From positions 18,774 to 82,773 of the forward strand of contig JAKZAP010000061.1 of NCBI GenBank assembly GCA_023053575.1: a stretch of DNA of 64,000 nucleotides. Reading direction: 5' to 3'. The DNA comes from Branchinecta lynchi (lineage: Eukaryota > Arthropoda > Branchiopoda > Anostraca > Branchinectidae). Under the pieces are notes generated by a model, which worked only from the letters and a program-made list of their open reading frames with translations, did no database searches and was not told the origin of the DNA. The stretch's first letter is position 1; the number at the start of each line of letters is the position of its first letter. Positions 47,270 to 58,845 of this stretch are shown piece after piece. A program made the translations under genes and the position numbers.

Positions 47270-47900
47270 TGACAATCTCCGAAGGGAGTGAATGGAGATA
47301 AGCTAAATTTAAATTAGGGAGACGAGCCAGTTCATCAGTTGATAATTATCTTGAATACAGTGGAACAGTTAGCATGAGTTCAGACATTATAAGCGTAGTG
47401 AGCAAAAACGAATAAAAATCAGCTGAAATTTAAGCTAGAGAACTCGTTCAAAGTCTTTCCCAGTTATCTTTCGTGGATCCAGTGTCACGGGTATGGCGAA
47501 TCCAGATTATCTTAGTTTGGGAACCCAATCGAATCCGGTGTAACAGTTTTGCTGAATCCAGTGCAGCGGTCAGAATTAACTCTGTCGTCCTCACCACAGT
47601 GACCAAAAGCGAATAAAGGTCTGCTAAATTTAAGCTACAGTTCTCTGGCAAAAGCCGTTGAACAGTTGACAATTAATTTTGAATTTCGCAGCAGCGCGAG
47701 CGAGAGTGACTGAAGATCCGCCGAATTAAGCGGCAGCTCTCTGACGTATATCAAGCCGTTTGGTAGTTGGCAGTTTTCCTGAATCCAGTGGAAAGTTAGC
47801 CTGAGCGTAGAATTTCTCAGCACAGTTAGCAAGAGAGATTCGGCTGGATTCAAGCTGAAGAATATGGTGTAAGCGCTAGTCTGGGATTTGATTTTTTGTG
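47270..47900. repeat. Degenerate tandem repeat
   Basis: Related phrases (GCTAAATTTAAATTAGG, GCTGAAATTTAAGCTAGAG, GCTAAATTTAAGCTACAG, GCCGAATTAAGCGGCAG) recur every 100-200 bp. Too diverged to give a clean period. Confidence 0.5.
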
Positions 47901-49839
47901 GAGTGCTTCAGTGCTGAAGCACACGGACTGACCTGCCCGGGAGATTGCAAGCGATGATCAAAGACCATAGGCCCGTTCCGCTAGCAAGAAGCAATTTAAA
48001 TTTTATTTTCAGATCCCAAATATTTGGAAATAATTACAGAATAGCCGCTGTAGCAATAAAAATGGGAGACAAAATTCATCTTCTAAAACTCTCCCATTAT
48101 TATTTTTCATGAAGTTGGTGACGAGCGACGTATCGTAGGAATGAATAGGTGGGAATGGCAGAATAGATTCTTGTCGCATTTGGACCCAGGGCGTTCTTGT
48201 TGACTGCTTGGGTGCTAGCTCAGGCAACACGTCCCGATTGATAGGGACAGTATGTTCCATCGATTTCCGGTACTTCCGCTAAGATGTTTTCAATAGTGAA
48301 CACTATTAATCGACCGAGACGAAATATATTATATGTAAAATAATTTGTAGGAGAGTATTAAAATTAAGTTGTATCGGCCGGTGTAGAATCTAGTGTTAGG
48401 TACCCCTGTTCACTCAGATGTCGTTTCCTACACTGATTCAGCTTGAAAATATACATAGCACGGTATTTTCAGCTCTTATGTTATTAAATCTGTGAATCTT
48501 CTGTACTTATAAATCTGAAGCAACTACGTCTTTCCTTGATAAATCGTGTATATAAATAAAAGTAGTAACACCCTGGTAACGCGAGACCTGTTACCTGTAA
48601 CATATACTGGCACAAATTATGTTGTTGTAGCATTGCCCAGTATTCTCTAATTAGTGACTCAGGTCTGATATCTCAGTTTACTTTTCTTGGTGTATTCTAT
48701 GTGGATTGTGACGATGTGCCTCTATGAAGTGAGTTGTTGTTTGGATCTATTGTTACTAAATTACTCGTAGGCTGATTAAAATTATCGTTGCTTCCTTTTT
48801 TGTGGAAAAGCTTAGTCATAAGTGATGCAGCAAGACAGTCTTCTTTAAAAAAAAAATTCTAGGGACATACTTGAGTGCTAATAACAGAGACGTCACTATG
48901 GGTGGTGGCCCCCCCCCCCCCCCCCTAAAGGTCTTGAGAAAGTACTTTCGTCGGGCAGCGCGGGCAAACTTAGAAGATATGCAATTATGTATGCCTTTGT
49001 CGGGCTATTGAGGTCTTTCGACAGGTTCACGATTCGGTTCGAGAAGAAGTTGAATCTTGCTCCAGTCCTCGAGTGAAGTTTGCGGACTTAGTTTTGGGTG
49101 TCCTTGTATTATGGGGGGGGGGGGGGGAATCTCAAGGAGCTCAGTTTTCGTGTTGGTGGAGAGGAGTTTGTGTGCCTGGTCCCCCGTTTACGTTTGTAGA
49201 CTAAAGAGGGAAGGTTCAGTTCCCTCAGCCGTTCACTTTCGATGTCAATGAAAGGAATAATCTCAACTGATGCATTACAGTTCGTTTTACGCCGGTTCTA
49301 TTCCGTGCTGGCAGGAAATGTTTGCCGTTACCGCTTCGCGGCAAAGGCGTTTTTTATTAGTACTTTTTTTACTCCGTCGGAACAAACTGGTCGGAACGTC
49401 GTCGGAACTCCCCCCCCCCCCCCCAGGTAAAAGGCTAGTGACGACCCGGCTAACAGACTACTTTTACCCCTCCACTAACTTCTTGAGATCCCAAAAACTA
49501 TTTCAGGCTGTGCGTGTTCACAGTTCATATACCTTCTAGTACAGGAGGATAACGAAGATATGTGGAATGACTATTGGAACTTGTCACCTGTGGGCTGTGG
49601 CCTGTGGCTGAGTAACGTTTAGACTGGTTGGACCACTAGTTGAACATTTTTCGGAGGTTGGCGTTCGTAAATTTTTTTTTCATTGTTTTGAGAACATTGC
49701 CGTTCCCAACCTATAGTTGCACAAGATACTCGAGTACGGAAAAAACGATACAAGACAAGAACGCGTTGTTTTCATATCTGACCCAATAGGCAGACCAAGG
49801 TATGCTATGAAGCATTTTATAACAAAAAAAAAACAAAAA
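47901..49839. other. Intergenic, no gene recognised
   Basis: Contains a poly-C tract at about 48909-48925, poly-G near 49112 and poly-C near 49411. No ORF with domain signal; the convergent ends of PLEKHH (+) and CDIN1 (-) flank it. Confidence 0.45.
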
Positions 49840-50087
49840 TTATAAAGTTTTCAAAATCAGATCAGAAGATAAAACCACACAGTCATCAGGAAATGTATGT
49901 CGTATTAAAATCTTGTTGTTGGATGAGCTGTTAAGTGTATTAACATATCCAAACCAGTATATTACAAGACCCGGTCCGAACCGGTTCCAATACGACCAAA
50001 GTTGGTCCCTCATGTATTCCTCGTGGAGCGTATCATCGGCGAAGACCGCTTTGCTTTCTATCCAGTTGACAACTTTTCCATCAACAC
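49840..50087 (-). CDS. CDIN1: CDIN1 last exon
   Basis: Starts mid-codon after acceptor TTTCTCAG. VDGKVVNWIESKAVF carries the E-x-K of the nuclease; RFGPGLVIYWFGY follows; stop TAA at 49842-49840. The tail after ILIRHTFPDDCVVL is a few residues longer or different from vertebrate proteins. Confidence 0.92.
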
Positions 50088-53000
50088 CTGAGAAACAAAA
50101 AGTTATCCTTAAAGTACATCTGAAAGGTTAATCGTACCCACTTCTAAATTCACGAGTCATGATTTCTCATCCTGTCCCGTGAACAAAACGCGAATCCGTT
50201 TCCTGACTTTTTTCGACCGGGCAGTTATGTGTCTGTTGCAACCGTGTCCGGACGAATACCGAAACGGGGCTCCGAGATTGGCTCAGAGGCATCTGGTTAG
50301 GGCCTAGTACCTTTGAGTGTTCCTCTCCATAGGCCTATCCAACTATGTACTGATTTCGTGCACCAATAAACGAATTTAACTTCAGGTGCAATGTTGTCAG
50401 CCCGGATTCAGTATGTCTCCGACCCCTACTTCCGGAAAGACTGCGCAGTTGACTAAAAAATTAGATGGACTTTGGACAAATCTTGGCCCTAAGAAATGGC
50501 AAAAAAATTGTATGGCTAAAAAACACGTAACAGGAACCTAACGAGGCCGTAGAAAAGCTACTTCAAAATGTTCTTGGAACTGCCGCATACCCATGGCTAC
50601 CAGTATCATACACCTAGTTTTTCGCGACAACCATTTTTTCTTTCTTTTTTAAACAGAGTCAATATACTACTTACCAATTGGAACTTCAAGCTTTACGTCA
50701 GGCGTCTTATCAAAACCTTTCAGCCTCAACTTGTCTTCGTCCAGGTATGAAATGTTCTTGTCCGTTAGTTTTCTCTTCAGGAGAAACTCATACTCGTTTC
50801 CAACAGTCCTAAAAAAAATTGAATAAAAATAGGCTGTCGATTTCAGGCAGAGGTATCTATACTGTCAAACTTTAGAATGTGCCGAAAAACTACCATGGAG
50901 TATCAAAGACAGCTTTGGGAGTCGTTCAAGTAATTTCGTACTAAGTACTTGGGTTTAACCCAAGTATATCTTTTCTAGAATTTTCAAGTATCTGTTTTCT
51001 AGAACGGTACCGATAAATTTTCAAGTATCTCAAGTAGGCCTACATTCTGCCTAGATCCCATAAATTTTCACTCTGAAATGCTTCTTTGGCAGCATCTATC
51101 CAACAACTGAAAGCCTTCAGAAAAAATGGACAAAAGTCGTGCAGTCTGCGACGTAAACTGCACCCTTGGTAAATACACTACTAGGTGGCGGGAGATCCAT
51201 TACTTCAAACGTAATTCCAAGTCATGTACGGTGCTTAAGAACTCGAGTGAGACTTGAGCACATTTGTTGTCAGGTACTGATACTTCAGACACTTGAACAA
51301 AATTTCCAAGTACTTGATACTTAATATCGAGTAACAAAAATAAAGTACTTGTCCCAACACTTATCAGGGCAATGAACGGCAGTCGTGTACATGGTCTATT
51401 CCCCGCAAATCCCATACTGACTGGATCAGGAAATCGAAACACCCTCCAATTTCGGATCCCGGCGAAACCTTTGATTTTGGCTGAATTTTAAACTGACATG
51501 CAGGGGCGTGGGAAGGGGGGGGGGTGGAGCCCCCCCCCCCACATCTTTTTGAGATTCGGTAAAATTTTGGGCCAATTGTTCGGTATTTTTCGGTATTTTT
51601 TATATTTACGGGGATTCGGGAGTTATACAGAATCCTAAATAGGCTATCTGGACAAATCTCTTCAGTATAATGATCGGGATTCCATATAATTGCCAGTATT
51701 CGGTAGTTATCACGAATTTGGTGAGAGATTTTTACTGAAATCATTTGGTAATTTTTCGATGCCGGAACTATTCAGTATATTTATGGAGATTCCGTAGTTA
51801 CACAGAATCCGAATAAGCTATTGGTTCAGAATTATTCGGTATCATAATTGGGATTCGGTAATTTATTCAGCATAATTTCCAGGATTAGGAAGTTAACCAC
51901 GAATCCTGACTTTGTTCCAGTTTCGACGAAAGTATACCGAATACGAATATTGTTCGGTAGTCTTTAGATACCAAACCAATTCGGTATAATAAACGGGGTA
52001 CGGTAGTTATACAAAATCCTGAACATGCTATCGGTGTAAACTTATTCGGTATAATAACTGGGATTCGGTAATTTATCCGTTATAATTGCCAGGATTCGGA
52101 AGTTACCACGAACCTCGAAACTCAGAAGAGGTCAAGTGAAGCACTGGTCGCAGACAAAAGGGATGATCTATGATATCATCGATAGTCCTTACTTTTATTT
52201 TGGACCCCAAAAAGAATATCTAATCATAAAAAATTCGAAAATTCCGCCTGCAGAACTTTTCATAATAGTCTCTATTTTGTGGAAGGGGCGTCATTTGACG
52301 GGGTTTTATGCCAGTTTTAGGATTGAGATTTCAAAACTTTAAAAGCTAGAATTCGGATGGAAATCAAATTTGGCACCTGCGGCGCTCACTTTATGTGATT
52401 ATAGGTAGTATATTGAGTAGACTATAGTTGATGCTGCTGCCGGAACGTCGCTCCATCCGGTTTCTGGAACTACTTTGAGTCTCGGTATTTAATCAACGGT
52501 AAATGATGGAATTTGTAAGAGAAGCAGTTAAATTTTAGCCTACAGAAAAAAAAATGGATTTCGAAAATGTTCGCCTGCGGCACTCATTTTAATTTTATAT
52601 TGGCTATAATAGATAGAAGCTGTTACTGCAATCATGCCCGGCAATATTTTCTTCATGTGGGCTTCGCCAAAATGCCGCCTAATAGTTGGCTTATAGTCGT
52701 TCATGCCCTTTATTGTTACTCTTCCTACGTAATCGTTTCTGTTCCATAATTTAAAGCTCGAATTCCTAGTTCCTAGGATTCGGTAAAATTTTTGAAAGAT
52801 TCGGTAAAATTTTAGATCTGCACTCCCCCCACCGACAATGCACCTCCGACGCCCCTGCTGACATGTACTGTAATTATGTTTGTTATCGGATTGTATTTTA
52901 GAACTGTAACATATACGTGGTTATTTATGACTACGTCGACCATGTATGACGATCCACCACTATTTTTGTTAAAAGATATCATGGAATTTAACGAATTTTT

Positions 53001-56000
53001 TTTAAGTTTTTAAATTTTAAATCAAACATTCATTGCCGCGCAGCACCTCTATCCGTGTAGGTCTATCAAGAGGGCTGCAAAGGAAAATCTCTTCGGAGGG
53101 GGGGGGGCTCCACGGTATGAGGAGCCATTGCTACTACAAAGGTATGTCCACGCACAGTCCGGTTTTCGGAGTCGGATGCGAAATTCCTCCTTCGCTCCGA
53201 AATTTTGACGACTCGAATGCAGGTTGCCCCATCCGAAATTTATCAGACAGTGCGTTCACGTTGTAATGCCACGACCCAGTTTGTTCATTGAGTAAATAAT
53301 TAGTATCTGATCCCCTATTCACTTTAAGGTTAAGCCTAAAGCTGACGGGACTTGATTAACAGATTTGAGGTTGTATTTAAAGTCAAGTCTAATGTCATTT
53401 ATATGTCAATCATTTGGTGTCTGTACACCAGTGCAGATGTGTGTAAATAAATTGTACATAGCAACCAAACCTGGTCCTGTCAATATCCAGATTATATGAC
53501 AGAATTCCTGCCGTGACATTAATTACTAATATTACATATGTATAAGCTTAAGTGGGTGCAAAAAAAACTCATCGGAATGGAACTACTCTTGACATAGGTT
53601 TGGGAGTCTACCAACCGGATCAGAAAATTTAAAACATAGTCTGGGATGCGATCCCACCAACATATTTGGTCTAGCTTTCAGTAGTTTGCCTTGCAGCATC
53701 TCCCCGTACCGGTCTATCAGGATGATCCGGAAGAGAAATATCAGCAGTTGGGGGGATCCTCCGCGGTTTGAAAAGCCTTTGCTACTATACCGGGCTGCCC
53801 TGGTTCTCCACCACGAATTTAAACATAATAGCTGATACAGATAATTTTTAGGCAGTAGGTACCTAGAAGCACTGAGATAGACCAATGATAGCCTACTTAC
53901 ATTTTCGCAGCGTCAGCGAGAGGTCCGTAAAAGTCATCATGAAGCGTACACTAAAATAAATATAAATAATAAGCTAAATCCCTTCAAAGCACACCTCCGA
54001 TCTTCAAGTCACGTAGGCCAGAAAATCTTAGACGCATGCAGACTATGACCAGGCTAGGCTCTACATTCAATGCGTGCGTACGTATTTCTGAACTTAACAA
54101 CATAATCGCTGGTTTCGGCAGATGGAAATAATATACATAAAAAATACTATTCCGTGATAAGAAAAGATAAGATTTATTTATCCTAAGAGCCAAAGGCCAT
54201 GGCAAATACATGAAAAATAAACACAAACAAACAAAATAATACCTCCTATAAGCACCTATTCCTACGGGCTAGGGCTACCCTCAGGAACCTCACCAACTGT
54301 TTAATACTTATACAACAACTATTCCCCATGACCCTGCACATTCATTCTTCGTTACCATTAATTTACTCCAAAATTCCTAACCTAAGTTCACTCTAATTTT
54401 AGCATGTTCTATTGCATTCGATAAAGTATGTCAGACTGTACGCAGGGGTTGGAGCAATTTCCGAAACCAGAAGCTTGACGAAGATGATGACGGCTGGAAC
54501 AATATTTCCAAGACGCAATGTAGTGTGACCAGGGTCACTAGCGAGAAATCCAGAAATCGTATTTCAGAGTTGCCAGATCCTAATAATCAAGAAGCTGTAA
54601 TAGTATTTCTCAGTTTACTGACCAAAATAATCAAGAAGCTGCAATCGTATTTATTTATTAACAGAAAAAAGAAGTAAAGCCGAAGCTTCTCTCTCTACAA
54701 GCACATGGTCATTCTTCAGTAAGGTTCAAATGGCAAGGTAGCTTGTCAGAGATAATTCCTGTCCGAACTGGTGTTCGCCGTCTTATCTCCCTACATCTTC
54801 AAATCGGCCATATCTTCTTGTCTCGATTCCTTGCATCCTGCTTACTCCTATAAAGACTATGCCTTCAGCTACATAGCCTACGCGGACGACTTGCTCTTAA
54901 TTAGCCGTAGCCGATCCACACTCACAAAAAATGTAAGTAAGCTGTCGTCAGAACTTTTCAAAATTGGCCTTGAAGTTAACTTGTCAAAATGTGAGTACCT
55001 GCATTTCAACCCTTCGTCAAATGGTTCGAATGCATCCAAAGCTTCTATATCTCTTGGATCTTTCATCGTCAAATCAACAGACTCTCTACGGTGGCTCGGC
55101 ATAACATTCAAATCTTCATTATCAAAATTTTTCTCTTCGGTTGTTCTAGAAGTTTATAAGTCAATCCGTAGCGCCTATGGGCGCATCGTCCCCAACCGGG
55201 GGCGCCATAATCGTAAAGCTTTGGGAAATTTGTACAGCACCTTCTATACTATTTTGTTCTGGCGTCACTCATGTTCTGCGAAAGAAGGAGATTAAAAAAA
55301 TGAGATCATGTTATTTTAAATATGCAAAGCACCTGCACCACTTGTCTAAATTATGTCATAACCATACATTGAAGGAGAAATTCAAGATGCAAGTGTTCCC
55401 CTTTTGGATGTTTCTTCATCGCTTTCAAAAATCATAGACAACAGGGCTCAAGCAGCGCACGACGTCGTCCACTGCTTCCTGACCGAAGATCAAAAATTAA
55501 GTGTCTTTTTCTGTGTGTTTATGTGTTTTGTCTATTTTCTTTATTTTCTTCATTTACTACGCCTTTTCAAAATGGTGGGTCATAAATAAATTACTTACTT
55601 ACTTATAAACTTCTACTACATTTTTCAACACTGCACTATACACTTATAAACATAAAACAAATATAAACTAAAAATGGTTCACATACGCGCTATGGCTGAA
55701 CGTTGTACCAGCAAGATGTTGCTTGAATGAAAGTAAATTTGGTTGGGAAACGCTCCTCAGATAAACCATTCCATGCCTGGCATGCACGGTAACAGAATGA
55801 ACGTTGACCAATTTTCCGGTTTATTTTTGGTGGGTATAACGTCAAAGAATGCTGACGGGATGACTGATATGAATTAAACTCAACAAACTGTTTTTTGTCC
55901 AAAATATCTACCGATATCCCGGCGGAACTCCAATGAAGGTAGATTAAGATGTCTCATTCTGTAATCCAAGTTACTAGATCCAAAACATTAAGAAGCTATA

Positions 56001-58672
56001 ATCATATTTCAGAGTTACTATACCCAAATAATCCAGAAGTTACAATCGTGTTTCAATGTTACATGACCCAAATAATCAAGAAGCTATAGCCGTAGCCTAT
56101 GTCAGACTTACTAGACCCAAGAAATCATGAAGCTACAACTCACCAAAAATACTTCAAGTGCCAGATCCCGGTCCTGTATGAGAGACGTGTTCTTCATGTT
56201 GGCGGCAACTGTTGTTCTCAACACTAAACAAATATAAAGTTAACTCCCAAACAAGAAACACGGGAAAAGAAGTATCCTTACAATCTTCCCTCTTACATGC
56301 ATGCATCACACTTCCTTTCAGCATGACTTGAGGAACATAAACAAACAAAACCCCGACCAATACTTCGTTCAAAAACTTAAACAGTTTGAAAGAGAAAAAT
56401 TGAAAGAGCATACAACAAACCATGTTTCATACGATTTCATAGAGGCACCCAGTTTTTGCACTGTATTATCATTGTTACTTAAATTAAGTTGCTTTAAACG
56501 TTCCTTCAAAATGATGCAAAACAGTCAGCTAAGATCGACTTCCCCGAAATTTCGGCCCTACTTAGCAAAGGTCCGTGTCAGGCTGTAGCAAGATGAAATG
56601 AACGTGCAAAAATAAATTTCTGCTTCAAATCTTAGCTGACCTGTCCATTCCGAGTCGTTTTTAGTGGAGTGTTCCTTGGAACAATCCACTATTGCAAGCG
56701 CTGTAGCAGCTTTTGGTTTCCGGTTTTCACCGTATTTGTAGAGCTCATAACTCGTGAACCAGTGCAAGTATCAAGTTCAAACTTGGTACATTAGTGGGTA
56801 TTGGGGTCTAGTCGTGCCTTTTGAGGGTCCCACTCCACACCCCAACCTGGTTCAGGGGCAAATGGGCCCAGATTGCCCAGTGAACAATGTTCATAACTTA
56901 ACCAGAACTGGACACAGGACGATGAAATTCCTTGTACATGTAGATCCTAGGGCTGGAAAATTGCTTATGAAGTTGCACCCCCGTTCATGGGCAACTGGGC
57001 CCAGATTGCCCAGGAGTTAAGTTTGTTACCCGTGACATGAATCAACAGTTATCAAGTTGAAACTTGGTAGGTTTGTGAGCATTGGAGTCTTGTTTAATTT
57101 TTGAGGGTCCCAAACTCCACCTCCACTTGGTGAAGGGGCAATTGAGCCCAGATTGCCCTCTTTTCAATGTTTTTAACTTGATAATGACTGGAGATAAGGC
57201 GATGATATTCCTTTGTGCTTTTGGAGCATAGTAATTGGGGATATATATGTGGAGTTCAACCAGCACCCACCCTCCCCGTTCATGAGTAAGTGGGCCCAAT
57301 TGCCCATGAAAATAGTTTTTGACCCGTGAGTGGAATCAAATTCTAAGCTGGTATACTTGAGGAAAAAGAGGTGTAAATACGCATTTTGATGTGTCCCGAC
57401 CCCCCCCCCCCCCCTCTCGTTCATGGGCAGCTGGGCCCAGATTTCTCATGAGTTAAGTTCGTCTGTGAAAGGTCTCAAGTTCAACTTTTGTATATTTGGG
57501 CATTTATATTGGATGAGGACTTCGGTTTAACAGCAACAAATAAGACGACATGACACACTTTTTTAATGAACAGTTGGAAACTGGACTCTTCTGTCAAATG
57601 ACTGGTGATGTGCCGTTCTTAATTGCATTATTGCACTTGTTATAACCTTGCTAATGGAAAAGAGGTTTAAAATGTCGGACTGGCTGGCAGACCATAGTTG
57701 GAACTCAAGCTATTCGTGCAAGATCTTCCAACATTTCTTTGGATTTATAATTGCAGGTTGTTAACATTTAAAGTGGTATAATTACAAGTTAGGTTATTTC
57801 AATACTTGCTTGGTTATTGGGGATGTGAAACGTCCTGGTTCTAAAGCTGTTTATATCTAATATGTGGTAAACATTTTACATTAACACTGAACGCTAGTCT
57901 GAACGCTTGCGCACTTGTTCTATGTCTAGCCTACCTGCTTTATTTTCTTCCCCAGTCGCTATAACAATGTAATGCTCCAGGATAAGTCGAGCCAATAAAG
58001 CTGGTGGGTGATTAATATCTTCACTGATCCTCAGGATTACCCCTGGCTCTTCTGCCTTTTTGATGCCTTCAACATACCTGAAATCAAGCAGAGTGTTAAG
58101 AAAAGAGTCCACATAAGACACTAGGAGCCAAGAGCAAAGAATCCTACCCTCATGTGAGGAGTTGAATCCTTCAGGCGAACAGGGAAAGATTAGCTTCCAA
58201 TCGCACCTGCTGTTACTAAATAGTCTAAAGCTGCTTCTCCATGCAATTTGCATTGTCTGGATTTTGTTACACAAAATAAATCTCGAGCCATGGCCATGGG
58301 GAGCTGGACATATTGCCAGAAGTTCATCAGGTAAATCTTCATTCAGAAGTCCATCTTCACCTGGGCATTTTTGGTGCTGTAGAAAATAAATAATTGTCCC
58401 CAGATGGTTTGATATTTGGCTTTAGTGTGGACTAGGGTCCAGGACCCTTGACATGCAATGCCAAAACAGGGGAATAAAATTTTCAGCTGACAAGACCAGT
58501 TGAGAACAACGGACATGTACATGGTCACCTTAGGCTTGAATAATTTTAAAGATTCTTTTACCTACTGTATATGGACTGAACAGAATCTGGCTGTGTTACT
58601 AAATGGTGTGTTTTCTTCATTCTTCTCTGTGTCAAAAGACCAAAAATACTCCAAAGTGTTCTCCTGGGAATG
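49840..58672 (-). CDS. CDIN1: CDIN1-like PD-(D/E)XK nuclease gene, six exons, 254 codons to the stop
   Basis: Exons in transcript order: 58672-58562, 58077-57935, 56223-56144, 53950-53901, 50808-50675, 50087-49840. All have AG/GT borders and matching phases. The protein follows CDIN1 (C15orf41) along its length: RRTLWSIFGLLTQRRMKKTH, NHPPALLARLILEHY, NMKNTSLIQDRDLAL, YGPLADAAK, YLDEDKLRLKGFDKTPD, NWIESKAVF and QLWSYWNRFGPGLVIYW. The nuclease core residues are visible: D of KTPD and E-x-K of WIESKA. In vertebrates CDIN1 binds codanin-1 and is mutated in congenital dyserythropoietic anaemia; its biochemical role is unsettled. About 40 N-terminal residues are missing, so one or more 5' exons lie beyond 58672, possibly past the LINE in this intron. 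Confidence 0.92.
50675..50808 (-). CDS. CDIN1: CDIN1 exon with first catalytic aspartate
   Basis: TVGNEYEFLLKRKLTDKNIS, YLDEDKLRLKGFDKTPDVKL. The D of KTPD is the PD-(D/E)XK aspartate. Donor GTAAG, acceptor TTTTTAG. Confidence 0.92.
50809..51492. other. CDIN1 intron, AAGTACTTG-rich part
   Basis: Between about 50930 and 51360, AAGTA/ACTTG words recur (CAAGTATCTC, AAGTACTTG) but without a fixed period. Confidence 0.4.
51501..52857. mobile_element. hAT-like non-autonomous element, 1357 bp, exact 8-bp TSD
   Basis: TIRs CAGGGGCGT and ACGCCCCTG-type ends; CTGACATG occurs directly before (51493-51500) and after (52858-52865). The interior is AT-rich with repeats of ATTCGGTA..TTATACAGAATCC spaced about 120-200 bp. 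No transposase. A 10-G/13-C inverted tract lies near the left end. Confidence 0.93.
52866..53900. other. CDIN1 intron without identified feature
   Basis: A G-rich tract lies near 53097-53108; a second stretch near 53700-53800 has similar G-rich wording. No coding signal. Confidence 0.4.
53901..53950 (-). CDS. CDIN1: CDIN1 50-bp micro-exon
   Basis: CTLHDDFYGPLADAAK; phase 0 in, phase 2 out. Acceptor ATTTTAG, donor GTAAGT. Too short for simple ORF searches. Confidence 0.88.
54150..54240 (-). mobile_element. Short LINE/SINE tail-like fragment
   Basis: GATAAGATTTATTTATCCTA followed by AAAGGCCATGGCAAATAC; similar 'AAAGCCCAGGGGCCATATAAAG' wording is at about 26567. Likely 3' ends of retroelements. 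Confidence 0.4.
54720..55605 (+). pseudogene. Non-LTR retrotransposon 3' part (RT fragment, YADD)
   Basis: Open from about 54771 to 55295: AYADDLLLISRS is the catalytic RT motif, followed by LEVNLSKCEYLHF and LRWLGITFKSS. The frame then shifts (about 55180-55290) and continues to 55437 with CYFKYAKHLHHLSKLC. It ends in a TAAATAAATTACTTACTTAC tail. No endonuclease or upstream RT is present, so it is 5'-truncated. Confidence 0.85.
55690..55902 (-). pseudogene. LINE ORF C-terminal fragment
   Basis: GQRSFCYRACQAWNGLSEER and preceding LTLYPPKINRK match the end of the ORF of many non-LTR elements (..GqrSF.yra...WN.L). Opposite orientation to the preceding fragment. Confidence 0.6.
56144..56223 (-). 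CDS. CDIN1: CDIN1 80-bp exon
   Basis: LRTTVAANMKNTSLIQDRDL ending VFL; donor GTGAGT. Aligns with the middle helical part of CDIN1. Confidence 0.88.
56770..57480. repeat. About 140-bp degenerate tandem repeat
   Basis: GGGCCCAGATTGCCCA-type phrases at about 56868, 56996, 57146, 57290 and 57433, each followed by TTAAGTT/AACTTG and GGTCCCA-type words. Confidence 0.8.
57935..58077 (-). CDS. CDIN1: CDIN1 143-bp exon
   Basis: YVEGIKKAEEPGVILRISED then INHPPALLARLILEHYIV; acceptor GATTTCAG, donor GTAGGC. Confidence 0.9.
58562..58672 (-). CDS. CDIN1: CDIN1 111-bp exon (first found)
   Basis: IPRRTLWSIFGLLTQRRMKK, then THHLVTQPDSVQSIYSR, matching the N-terminal helical region. It starts one base into a codon, so a further 5' exon exists. 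Confidence 0.9.
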   Translation of the reverse strand, partial: HSQENTLEYFWSFDTEKNEENTPFSNTARFCSVHIQ

Positions 58673-58845
58673 CTGAAAACAGAAGTTGTCAACATTAGTT
58701 TTACAAAAATAATTTCCTAGAGCTAGGCCTACCCTAGTTTACATGAAAGTTTACAGTTTACACCGAATACTGCTTCAGCCATATCAGTCAACCACAAACC
58801 CCTGATTTTTGGATACCCTAAGCCAAATGTTGGATATGTCTAGCG

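Noticed and set aside
52136..52342. 68-codon ORF
   Set aside because: Lies wholly inside the non-autonomous hAT-like element and has no similarity to a transposase.
57894..58274. 126-codon open frame on the minus strand as a single-exon gene
   Set aside because: Only the part 57935-58077 is conserved; it is a CDIN1 exon with splice sites, and the rest is read-through into introns.
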